Below are positions 1 to 5,571 of a stretch of 7,060 nt of DNA, in pieces; the first letter of the stretch is position 1; the number at the start of each line of letters is the position of its first letter. Position numbers and translations under genes: made by a program. The DNA is from Clostridia bacterium (GTDB lineage Bacteria > Bacillota > Clostridia > Lachnospirales > CAG-274): NCBI GenBank assembly GCA_030536675.1, contig JAUNPM010000084.1, positions 1 to 7,060 on the forward strand. The letters are read 5' to 3'. The notes under the pieces were generated by a model, which was not told where the DNA came from, ran no database searches, and worked only from the letters and a program-made list of their open reading frames with translations.

Positions 1-2
1 AG

Positions 3-128
3 GAAGAAATTGAAATGATAATTAAGGGAATTTCAAATGAGGACAGGCTTTCCATTGAAAAGGCACTTGATACAGTTATGGAGTTATTAAGAAAAGGAGA
101 ATGTAATAATGAAAATAGTACCGTATGA
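3..128 (+). CDS. C-terminal fragment of a probable MarR-family regulator (partial)
   Basis: The window opens inside an open reading frame whose first complete codon is at 3 and which stops at TGA 126-128; about 41 residues are visible. They contain a charged amphipathic stretch with G-I-S-N-E-D-R followed by K-A-L-D-T-V-M-E-L-L. This resembles the last helix of MarR-type winged-helix repressors, which helps form the dimer, but the DNA-binding part lies outside the window. The frame overlaps the acetyltransferase start by 20 bp (109-128) in a different frame, so the two are probably one operon and translationally coupled. Proteins with a MarR domain fused to a GNAT domain are common in bacteria, and that supports the call. 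The last few residues, inside the overlap, look unconserved. Another small helical regulator cannot be excluded. Confidence 0.5.
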   Translation, partial: EEIEMIIKGISNEDRLSIEKALDTVMELLRKGECNNENSTV

Positions 129-573
129 TCCTAAATATAAAAATGATTTTATTGAAATGAATAAAGAGTGGATATCCCAAATGTTTATAATGGAGGACGA
201 GGATATAAGAGAGCTTGGTAATATTGAGCCTTATATTGAAAACGGCGGTCAGATATTTTTTGCCATTGATGACAATGAGGATGTTATGGCTTGCTGTATG
301 ATCGCACAAAGGGAAGACGGAGATTGGGAAATTATGAAGTTTGCAGCAAAAGGAATGTATACGGGAACAGGCGCAGGAAGTGCCTGTTTAAGGGCTTGCA
401 TTGAATATGCAGAAGAAAAGCATATAGAGAAAATCATTATTGTTTCAAACAAAAAATGTGTTCAAGCAGTGCATTTGTACAGAAAATACGGATTTACTGA
501 AATTCCCGTAGATAAGGAAAAATTTCCTTTTGAAAGGGCAGATATTGCATTTGAAAAGCTGTTTGAATACTGA
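109..573 (+). CDS. GNAT-family N-acetyltransferase
   Basis: A 154-residue cytoplasmic protein, the usual length for a single GNAT domain, which transfers acetyl from acetyl-CoA to an amine. The substrate cannot be told from sequence. The acetyl-CoA loop (motif A) is at about residues 82-92, with G86, G88 and G90 in a T-G-T-G-A-G-S run followed by the helix L-R-A-C-I-E-Y-A. T85 stands where R or Q is usual. Motif B is at 114-130: N114, A120, L-Y-R-K-Y-G-F ending at F129. The tail R-A-D-I-A-F (143-148 region) resembles the R-A-N-I-K-M ending seen in GNAT domains fused to MarR regulators. ATG 109 is supported by AAGGAG at 94-99, nine bases upstream. The gene follows and overlaps a probable MarR gene, so it is likely controlled by that regulator. 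Confidence 0.85.
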   Translation: MKIVPYDPKYKNDFIEMNKEWISQMFIMEDEDIRELGNIEPYIENGGQIFFAIDDNEDVMACCMIAQREDGDWEIMKFAAKGMYTGTGAGSACLRACIEYAEEKHIEKIIIVSNKKCVQAVHLYRKYGFTEIPVDKEKFPFERADIAFEKLFEY

Positions 574-588
574 TGTTATATACAATAA

Positions 589-628
589 AAGGATAGGACA
601 TTTAAAAATGTTCCTATCCTCGTTTTTT
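589..628. terminator. Bidirectional intrinsic terminator between convergent genes
   Basis: GGATAGGA (591-598) pairs with TCCTATCC (612-619), and A590 with T620. The stem continues as CATT (599-602) with AATG (607-610) after a single bulged T611. On the plus strand six Ts follow at 623-628, ending the MarR/GNAT transcript. On the minus strand the A run at 587-590 becomes a T-tract just after the hairpin, so it can also end the yerC-pcrA-aroK transcript, whose last stop is at 645-647. Confidence 0.85.
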
Positions 629-644
629 GCGGAAAATGCAGCCA

Positions 645-1139
645 TTAATGAAGATTATCCTTTATTTCGCTTACAATGCTTCTTATATATCTGCTGCCGC
701 AGTCAATAACAATATCGGCATATTTTTCATATAAGGGTGTTCTTTCATTATAAAGGTCTTTAAGTGTTTGTCCCTTTTTAATTGTTACTCCTCTTTTGCT
801 TAGATCTCCCAGCCTTTGCTCAATTTCTTCATAGCTGTGTTTTAAGTAAATTATAATTCCTGTTTTTTGGAAGTGTGACATTGCTTCACTTCCGTATATT
901 ACACTGCCACCTGTTGCTATTACCGCATTGGTATCATTTATAGATGCATTGATTTTATTTTCAATCTTTCTGAAGCCTTCATCGCCTGATTCCGAAATTA
1001 TTTCGTGTAAAAGTTTGCCTTCCTTTTCCTGTATAACTAAATCGGAGTCTATAAATTTATAACCAAGAGCTTTTGCAAGAACAACTCCTATTGTGCTTTT
1101 GCCTGCTCCGGGCATACCTATAAGTATTATATTTTTCAT
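645..1139 (-). CDS. aroK: Shikimate kinase-like P-loop kinase
   Basis: A 164-residue cytoplasmic kinase of usual length. Shikimate kinase phosphorylates the shikimate 3-hydroxyl in chorismate and aromatic amino acid synthesis. Visible motifs: Walker A G-M-P-G-A-G-K-S at 8-15, D31 and D33 in D-S-D (Mg and shikimate contacts), F-R-K-I-E at 56-60 with R57, A-T-G-G-S at 75-79, and R-T-P-L-Y at 133-137 with the usual late arginine. Two departures: the classic G-G-G is G-G-S, and the lid has K-R-G-V (115-118) rather than the usual R-P-L-L type. My recollection is that Clostridia proteins annotated as shikimate kinase often carry this lid, so the symbol is tentative. AAGGAGGAG (1151-1143 on the minus strand) sits seven bases... 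just upstream of the ATG and covers the pcrA stop, so translation is coupled. It is the last gene of the yerC-pcrA operon. Confidence 0.78.
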   Translation of the reverse strand: MKNIILIGMPGAGKSTIGVVLAKALGYKFIDSDLVIQEKEGKLLHEIISESGDEGFRKIENKINASINDTNAVIATGGSVIYGSEAMSHFQKTGIIIYLKHSYEEIEQRLGDLSKRGVTIKKGQTLKDLYNERTPLYEKYADIVIDCGSRYIRSIVSEIKDNLH

Positions 1140-1149
1140 AAGCTCCTCC

Positions 1150-3360
1150 TTAAATCTTTTTTAAATTTGCAAATTTGCTCATAAGCTTTTTTGTGCCTGC
1201 ATTGTCGAAATCAACTGTTATTTCGTAATCGGCGCCTGCAGGAGCCATATCCGTAATTTGACCTATGCCGAATTTAATATGCTTTACTCTGTCGCCTACT
1301 GTGAAATCGAGAGTCACATTTTTGGGAGCGGGCATTTTGTAAGGGTTTACCATTCTTTTTGAAGGGTTGTTTGGTTTTACGGTGTTAAAAGTTCCGATAT
1401 TTTCAGCTTTTGTAACCGTAAGCCCCTCTTCGGAGCGGTCAATATATTTTGATGGAATTTCTTTTAAAAATCTTGAAGGCATATTGAAAACTCTTTGTCC
1501 GTGCTGAAGTCTGTTTTTTGCCGCAGTAAGATAAAGCTGTTTTTTAGCTCTTGTAATGCCTACATAACAAAGGCGCCTTTCCTCTTCCATTTCTGTGCCT
1601 GTTCCGTCCTGCATAGCTCTAAAGCCGGGGAAAATGCTTTCTTCAAAGCCTGCTATAAATACTGTGTCAAATTCAAGACCCTTTGATGAGTGAAGAGTCA
1701 TAAGTACAACTGTGTCATCGCCTTCAGTAAAGCCGTCAACATCGGCAACAAGAGCAACCTCTTCCAAGAATTGGGCAAGGTCGGCATCTTCGGTGTTTTC
1801 TTCAAATTCAGCAGCCTTGTTAATAAGTTCTTCTATGTTTTCAAGTCTTCCCTTTGATTCGTCGGTATTTATTGCTTCAAGCTCAGCCTTATAGCCTGTT
1901 TCGTCTATTATTTTTTCAATTAATTCGGAAACGGGAAGCTCTTGTGCATCTATATTAAAGTCATTTAAAAGTGATACAAATTTTTCAAGGGATGCCTTAG
2001 CTCTGGGGGTCAAGGTATCTATGTTTTCACTTCCGCATAAAGCCATATAAAAGCTCATATGATTTTCGGAGGCAAATTCCGAAATTTTAGAAACAGTGGT
2101 GTCACCTATTGAACGCTTGGGAACGTTGATGATTCGCTTGATCGCTATGTCATCGTTTGGGTTGTTGAGAACCTTTAAATAGCACATAATATCCTTTATT
2201 TCTTTTCTGTCATAGAAACGGGTGCCGCCGAAAAGTCTGTAGGGTATGCTTGCTTTTACAAGCTGCTCTTCTATAACTCTTGAAAGAGCGTTGTTTCTGT
2301 AGAGTATGGCAAAATCACTGTATTTTTTGCCGTCAACAACTCCCTTGTCTATTGTATCGCATATAAATTTTGCCTCTTCTCTGTCACCTGAAGAAATATG
2401 AAATTGGAGTTTTGCTCCGTCTTCTGATTCTGTCCAAAGGGCTTTTGCTTTTCTTGTTCTGTTGTTTTTAATAACGGCATTTGCGGATTCCAAAATAATG
2501 CCTGTTGAACGATAATTTTGTTCAAGTTTTATAACCGTTGTGTCTTTAAAATCCTTTTCAAAGTCAAGTATGTTTTTAATATCCGCTCCTCGCCAACCGT
2601 ATATACTCTGGTCGTCGTCACCTACAACACAAAGATTGTTGTACTTTGACGCCAACAGCTTTACAAGCTGATATTGAGAACCGTTTGTATCCTGATACTC
2701 ATCTACCATTATGTATCTGAATCTTTCCTGATATTTATCAAGTATGTCGGGGCGCTTTTTAAAAAGCTCAACTGTTTTGAAAATAAGGTCGTCAAAGTCA
2801 AGAGCGCTGTTTTCTTTTAAACGAGCTTGATACATAGCATATACATCGGCAACCTTTCTCATTCTGAAATCTTTTTCTACGGTTTTCATATATTCCGTGG
2901 GGTCTGTCATTTGATCTTTTTGACTGCCGATAACAGACATAATCATTTTGGGAGGGTAAACTTTGTCGCTTATATTATTTTCCTTTAATATATCTTTTAT
3001 AAGACGTTCACTGTCGTCTGCGTCATATATTGAAAATTTGTTGCTCCAGCCTATTTTGTCTATTTCTCTTCTTAATATCCTTACACAGGTAGAGTGAAAT
3101 GTACTTACCCAGACTTCATCTCCTTGGGGAGTAATAGCCGAAACTCTTTCTTTCATTTCTCTTGCGGCTTTATTTGTAAATGTAATAGCCAAAATGTTCC
3201 AAGGCTTTACACCCTTTTCAATAAGATATGCTATTCTGTGTGTAAGTACTCTTGTTTTTCCCGAACCTGCTCCCGCAAGCAGTAAAAGTGGTCCTTCCGT
3301 AGTAAGGACCGCTTGTTTTTGCATATTATTTAAGCTGTTTATTTTATCCTGTATACTCAT
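1150..3360 (-). CDS. pcrA: ATP-dependent DNA helicase PcrA (UvrD/Rep family)
   Basis: A 736-residue superfamily 1A 3'-5' DNA helicase, full length for PcrA. It unwinds DNA in repair and rolling-circle replication, and strips proteins from DNA. Motifs in order: Q motif around Q16, Walker A G-A-G-S-G-K-T at 30-36, motif Ia I-T-F-T-N-K-A-A at 59-66, S-T-F-H-S at 86-90, motif II V-D-E-Y-Q-D-T at 219-225, motif III G-D-D-D-Q-S-I-Y-G-W-R-G-A at 247-259, motif IV Q-N-Y-R-S-T at 281-286, motif V T-L-H-S-S-K-G-L-E-F at 555-564, motif VI Y-V-G-I-T-R-A-K-K at 599-607. The C-terminus (about 684-736: V-G-D-R-V-K-H, F-G-I-G, K-K-L-M, final L-K-K-I) is the Tudor-like RNA-polymerase-binding domain typical of PcrA. 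Its ATG overlaps the yerC stop as ATGA; GGAG at 3372-3369 gives the ribosome site. No motif is damaged. Confidence 0.97.
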   Translation of the reverse strand: MSIQDKINSLNNMQKQAVLTTEGPLLLLAGAGSGKTRVLTHRIAYLIEKGVKPWNILAITFTNKAAREMKERVSAITPQGDEVWVSTFHSTCVRILRREIDKIGWSNKFSIYDADDSERLIKDILKENNISDKVYPPKMIMSVIGSQKDQMTDPTEYMKTVEKDFRMRKVADVYAMYQARLKENSALDFDDLIFKTVELFKKRPDILDKYQERFRYIMVDEYQDTNGSQYQLVKLLASKYNNLCVVGDDDQSIYGWRGADIKNILDFEKDFKDTTVIKLEQNYRSTGIILESANAVIKNNRTRKAKALWTESEDGAKLQFHISSGDREEAKFICDTIDKGVVDGKKYSDFAILYRNNALSRVIEEQLVKASIPYRLFGGTRFYDRKEIKDIMCYLKVLNNPNDDIAIKRIINVPKRSIGDTTVSKISEFASENHMSFYMALCGSENIDTLTPRAKASLEKFVSLLNDFNIDAQELPVSELIEKIIDETGYKAELEAINTDESKGRLENIEELINKAAEFEENTEDADLAQFLEEVALVADVDGFTEGDDTVVLMTLHSSKGLEFDTVFIAGFEESIFPGFRAMQDGTGTEMEEERRLCYVGITRAKKQLYLTAAKNRLQHGQRVFNMPSRFLKEIPSKYIDRSEEGLTVTKAENIGTFNTVKPNNPSKRMVNPYKMPAPKNVTLDFTVGDRVKHIKFGIGQITDMAPAGADYEITVDFDNAGTKKLMSKFANLKKI

Positions 3361-3653
3361 TGATTTTTCTCCAATCTTTTTAAAACAATATTATATCCTC
3401 CGTCACCGTAATTAAGACAGCGGTTTACACGGCTTATGGTAGCGGTTGACGCACCTGTTGCATTTACAATAGCCTGATAGGTTTCGCCTGATTTAAGCAT
3501 TTTTGCTACGGCAAGTCTTTGGGCAATTGACTGCATTTCTTTTATTGTGCATATATCTTCAAAAAATTTGCAGCAATCTTCGTATGTATCAAGAGTAAGT
3601 ATTGCTTCAAATAAATCTTTAATTTCGCTGTTGTTTGCAAGTTTATCTATCAT
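3357..3653 (-). CDS. yerC: YerC/TrpR-like DNA-binding regulator
   Basis: A 98-residue all-helical protein of the YerC/YecD branch of the TrpR family, which averages about 100 residues. The N-terminal part (1-45) is the dimerisation region with L-F-E-A-I-L-T-L and C-x-x-F-F-E-D-I-C-T. After E-M-Q-S-I-A-Q-R (39-46), the helix-turn-helix spans roughly 56-80: G-E-T-Y-Q-A-I, turn G-A-S, recognition helix T-A-T-I-S-R-V-N-R. Its place just upstream of pcrA matches the B. subtilis yerC-pcrA neighbourhood. TrpR-like proteins bind DNA as dimers, often with an amino acid co-ligand; a role in histidine gene control has been proposed for related Firmicute proteins, but nothing here shows the ligand. AAGAGGTG at 3668-3661 lies seven bases before the ATG. 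First gene of the minus-strand operon. Confidence 0.92.
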   Translation of the reverse strand: MIDKLANNSEIKDLFEAILTLDTYEDCCKFFEDICTIKEMQSIAQRLAVAKMLKSGETYQAIVNATGASTATISRVNRCLNYGDGGYNIVLKRLEKNQ

Positions 3654-3695
3654 AAAGTTTCACCTCTTATTATGTGTTATTATCTTATAAAGCGG

Positions 3696-3713
3696 TGAGA
3701 AGTGAAATTCTCA
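3696..3713. promoter_or_regulatory. Inverted repeat in the yerC leader
   Basis: TGAGAA (3696-3701) and TTCTCA (3708-3713) form a perfect 6-bp inverted repeat with a 6-base loop. It lies between the predicted yerC promoter and the yerC ribosome site, so it would be transcribed in the roughly 100-nt leader. No T-run follows on the minus strand, so it is not a terminator. It could be an operator, possibly for YerC itself, or a small leader hairpin; a chance origin is quite possible at this length. Confidence 0.35.
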
Positions 3714-3754
3714 TAATTACGTATTGTACGGCTTTCTCTTTTGGGCAAAGAACA

Positions 3755-3766
3755 TTATAATTATAA
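3755..3766. repeat. AT-only 12-bp palindrome overlapping the yerC -10 element
   Basis: TTATAATTATAA is a perfect palindrome. It contains two overlapping TATAAT hexamers on the minus strand (at 3759-3754 and 3765-3760). It may simply reflect AT-rich promoter DNA, but its position would also suit a repressor site. Confidence 0.3.
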
Positions 3767-3788
3767 CACTTTAGCTGATGAAAGTAAA
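3760..3788 (-). promoter_or_regulatory. Predicted sigma-A-type promoter for yerC-pcrA-aroK
   Basis: On the minus strand, TTTACT (3788-3783, 4 of 6 matches to TTGACA) is followed by a 17-bp spacer and a perfect TATAAT (3765-3760). TG sits one base before the hexamer, giving an extended -10, TGTTATAAT. Transcription would start near 3753, leaving a leader of about 100 nt before the yerC ATG. A second TATAAT at 3759-3754 could serve instead. Confidence 0.65.
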
Positions 3789-3840
3789 TAAAAAACAATT
3801 AAAATTCATTAATTATAATTTTCACATAAATTAAAAAGGT

Positions 3841-3870
3841 GTGGATTTTACGGTTCAAAAGTGGTATAAT
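3841..3870 (+). promoter_or_regulatory. Predicted extended -10 promoter for ridA-ilvA
   Basis: TGGTATAAT at 3862-3870 is a perfect extended -10 element. The -35 region is weak: TGGATT at 3842-3847, three of six matches with a 17-bp spacer. The AT-rich stretch at about 3815-3838 could act as an UP element. Transcription would start near 3877, giving a leader of about 26 nt, too short for a T-box or an attenuator. AGGAGG at 3889-3894 is eight bases before the ridA ATG. Confidence 0.7.
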
Positions 3871-3902
3871 TATCATTATTTAATTAATAGGAGGAAAATA
3901 TT

Positions 3903-4274
3903 ATGAAATTTATAAATACTGATAAAGCTCCTGCTGCAATAGGTCCTTATTCACAGGGAATTGTTTTGGACAATATTGTATTTACATCAGGACAGATCGC
4001 AATAAATCCCGAAAGCGGAAATATTGAAGGAACAACTATTGAAGAACAGACAGAGCAGGTAATGAAAAATTTAAAGGCAATACTTGAGGAAGCGGGAACG
4101 GATATGACAAAAGCCGTAAAAACAACCTGTTTTCTTGCTGATATGAATGATTTTGCAAAGTTTAATGAAATATACGGCAGGTATTTTACTACAAAGCCCG
4201 CACGTTCCTGTGTTGCCGTAAAAACACTGCCTAAAAATGTTCTTTGTGAAGTTGAAGTAATTGCTTCAAGATAA
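3903..4274 (+). CDS. ridA: RidA-family enamine/imine deaminase
   Basis: A 123-residue cytoplasmic protein, standard length for RidA (YjgF/YER057c/UK114), which forms trimers with active sites between subunits. RidA hydrolyses 2-aminoacrylate and 2-aminocrotonate, made by PLP enzymes such as threonine and serine dehydratases, to the 2-keto acid and ammonia, sparing other PLP enzymes from damage. Signature residues: I-G-P-Y-S-Q at 13-18, T-S-G-Q-I at 28-32, the G-T-D-M turn at 65-68, F-L-A-D-M-N-D-F at 77-84, F-N-E-I-Y at 87-91, and P-A-R-S at 99-102, where R101 is the arginine that binds the substrate carboxylate. The C-terminal C-E-V-E-V-I-A is also typical, so an active deaminase is likely. 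The next gene, 11 bp downstream, is the dehydratase expected to generate its substrate. The ATG follows a strong AGGAGG. Confidence 0.96.
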   Translation: MKFINTDKAPAAIGPYSQGIVLDNIVFTSGQIAINPESGNIEGTTIEEQTEQVMKNLKAILEEAGTDMTKAVKTTCFLADMNDFAKFNEIYGRYFTTKPARSCVAVKTLPKNVLCEVEVIASR

Positions 4275-4285
4275 GGAGTATAAAT

Positions 4286-5479
4286 ATGTTGACATTAGAT
4301 AAGGTTTATCATGCAGCCTTTACTCTTAAAAGTGTTATAAGAGATACGGCTGTTATACAAGCGCCTAACATTAATCCGTTATCCGATGTTTATCTTAAAA
4401 CGGAAAACTTACAGATAACGGGTTCCTTTAAGGTGAGAGGAGCTTATTATAAAATATCACAGCTAAGTGCCGAAGAAAAGGCTAAGGGCGTAATTGCCTG
4501 CTCTGCGGGAAATCACGCACAGGGAGTCGCTCTTGCAGCAACGGCAAACGGCATAAAGTCACTTATATGCCTGCCTGACGGCGCTCCTATTTCAAAGGTT
4601 GAGGCTACAAAAAAATACGGTGCTGATATTTGCCTTGTAAAGGGTGTTTATGATGACGCTTATGCAAAGGCTATGGAGCTTAAGGATGAAATGGGATATA
4701 CATTTATTCATCCTTTTGACGACATAGATGTTATTGCAGGGCAGGGGACAATAGGACTTGAGATACTTAATCAGCTGCCTGATGTTGACGCAGTAATAGT
4801 GCCTATAGGCGGAGGCGGACTTATTTCAGGTGTTGCCTTTGCGATCAAGTCCTTGAAGCCCGAATGTAAGGTTTATGGTGTTCAGTCGGCAGGTGCCCCT
4901 TCAATGTATAATTCATTGAGAAGTGAGCATATTTGCAATCTTGAAAATGTTAAGACAATTGCAGACGGCATTGCTGTGAAAACTCCGGGGGATCATACAT
5001 TTGAATTATGTTCAAAGTACGTTGATGAAATAGTTACGGTAACAGATGACGAGGTGGCATCTGCAATACTTGCCCTTATGGAACAGCAGAAGCTGGTATC
5101 GGAAGGTGCAGGTGCGGTTTCCGTAGCTGCGGCTATGTTTAATAAGGTGGATATAAAGGATAAGAAGGTATGCTGTCTTGTTTCGGGAGGAAATATTGAC
5201 GTTACAATTTTATCAAGAGTTATATCAAGAGGTCTTTTAAGCTCAGGTCGTTCATTGACAATAAAAATTGAGCTTACGGACAAACCGGGGCAGCTTGAGG
5301 CTGTTTCAAAAATAGTAGCAGGTCTTGGCGGCAATATTGTGTCTATTTACCACGACAGATATGATATGAATATTGACATAGTTTCCTGTATACTTGATTT
5401 GAGAATAGAAACAAGGGATCACGAGCATATAAGAGAGATCATAGATAAGCTTAAAGAAGAAGGATTTAAGCTTGTTTAA
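4286..5479 (+). CDS. ilvA: Threonine ammonia-lyase, medium form with C-terminal ACT domain
   Basis: A 397-residue fold-type II PLP enzyme that deaminates threonine to 2-ketobutyrate (and often serine to pyruvate), feeding isoleucine synthesis or threonine breakdown. PLP-binding K49 is in T-G-S-F-K-V-R-G (45-52). The substrate loop is S-A-G-N-H-A-Q-G at 73-80, the phosphate loop G-G-G-G-L at 175-179, and S-G-G-N at 300-303 carries the serine facing the pyridine nitrogen. Residues about 324-397 form one ACT domain (D-K-P-G-Q-L at 332-337, then G-G-N-I). One ACT domain marks the medium form, between the short TdcB type and the long IlvA type with two ACT-like repeats. The ACT domain suggests control by an amino acid, but the effector and the biosynthetic or catabolic role cannot be read here; tdcB is the alternative symbol. 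AAGGAG (4273-4278) overlaps the ridA stop, so the genes are co-transcribed and probably coupled. Confidence 0.95.
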   Translation: MLTLDKVYHAAFTLKSVIRDTAVIQAPNINPLSDVYLKTENLQITGSFKVRGAYYKISQLSAEEKAKGVIACSAGNHAQGVALAATANGIKSLICLPDGAPISKVEATKKYGADICLVKGVYDDAYAKAMELKDEMGYTFIHPFDDIDVIAGQGTIGLEILNQLPDVDAVIVPIGGGGLISGVAFAIKSLKPECKVYGVQSAGAPSMYNSLRSEHICNLENVKTIADGIAVKTPGDHTFELCSKYVDEIVTVTDDEVASAILALMEQQKLVSEGAGAVSVAAAMFNKVDIKDKKVCCLVSGGNIDVTILSRVISRGLLSSGRSLTIKIELTDKPGQLEAVSKIVAGLGGNIVSIYHDRYDMNIDIVSCILDLRIETRDHEHIREIIDKLKEEGFKLV

Positions 5480-5514
5480 TGAATATTGACTTTGTTTGAA
5501 ATGTACATAAATTT

Positions 5515-5555
5515 GGCAGCAGTGAGTATAATGAAATACTTCTGCTGCCTTTTTT
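5515..5555 (+). terminator. Strong intrinsic terminator after ilvA
   Basis: GGCAGCAG (5515-5522) pairs perfectly with CTGCTGCC (5542-5549). An inner stem, AGTAT (5525-5529) with ATACT (5536-5540), extends it across the unpaired T5523 and a G-T pair. Six Ts follow at 5550-5555. It begins about 35 bp past the ilvA stop. On the minus strand only AAATTTATG follows the hairpin, so it is a weak stop for the convergent permease gene. Confidence 0.9.
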
Positions 5556-5571
5556 GGATAAATATATTTTT

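Noticed and set aside
76..452. Minus-strand frames opposite the MarR/GNAT region
   Set aside because: They are antisense to a well-supported GNAT gene and have no motifs.
1495..1894. Short plus-strand frames inside pcrA, one serine-rich
   Set aside because: They are the complement of conserved helicase sequence and have no ribosome site or family resemblance.
3781..3840. AT-rich run as a possible origin or attachment site
   Set aside because: There are no repeated boxes or flanking integrase signals; it is better explained as promoter-upstream DNA between divergent genes.
3870..3902. Possible T-box, riboswitch or attenuator ahead of ridA-ilvA
   Set aside because: The predicted leader is only about 26 nt and contains no hairpin or T-box consensus.
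4993..5334. 113-codon open frame on the minus strand inside the dehydratase gene
   Set aside because: It lies wholly opposite conserved ilvA coding sequence including the ACT domain, has no plausible family motifs, and is a shadow frame.
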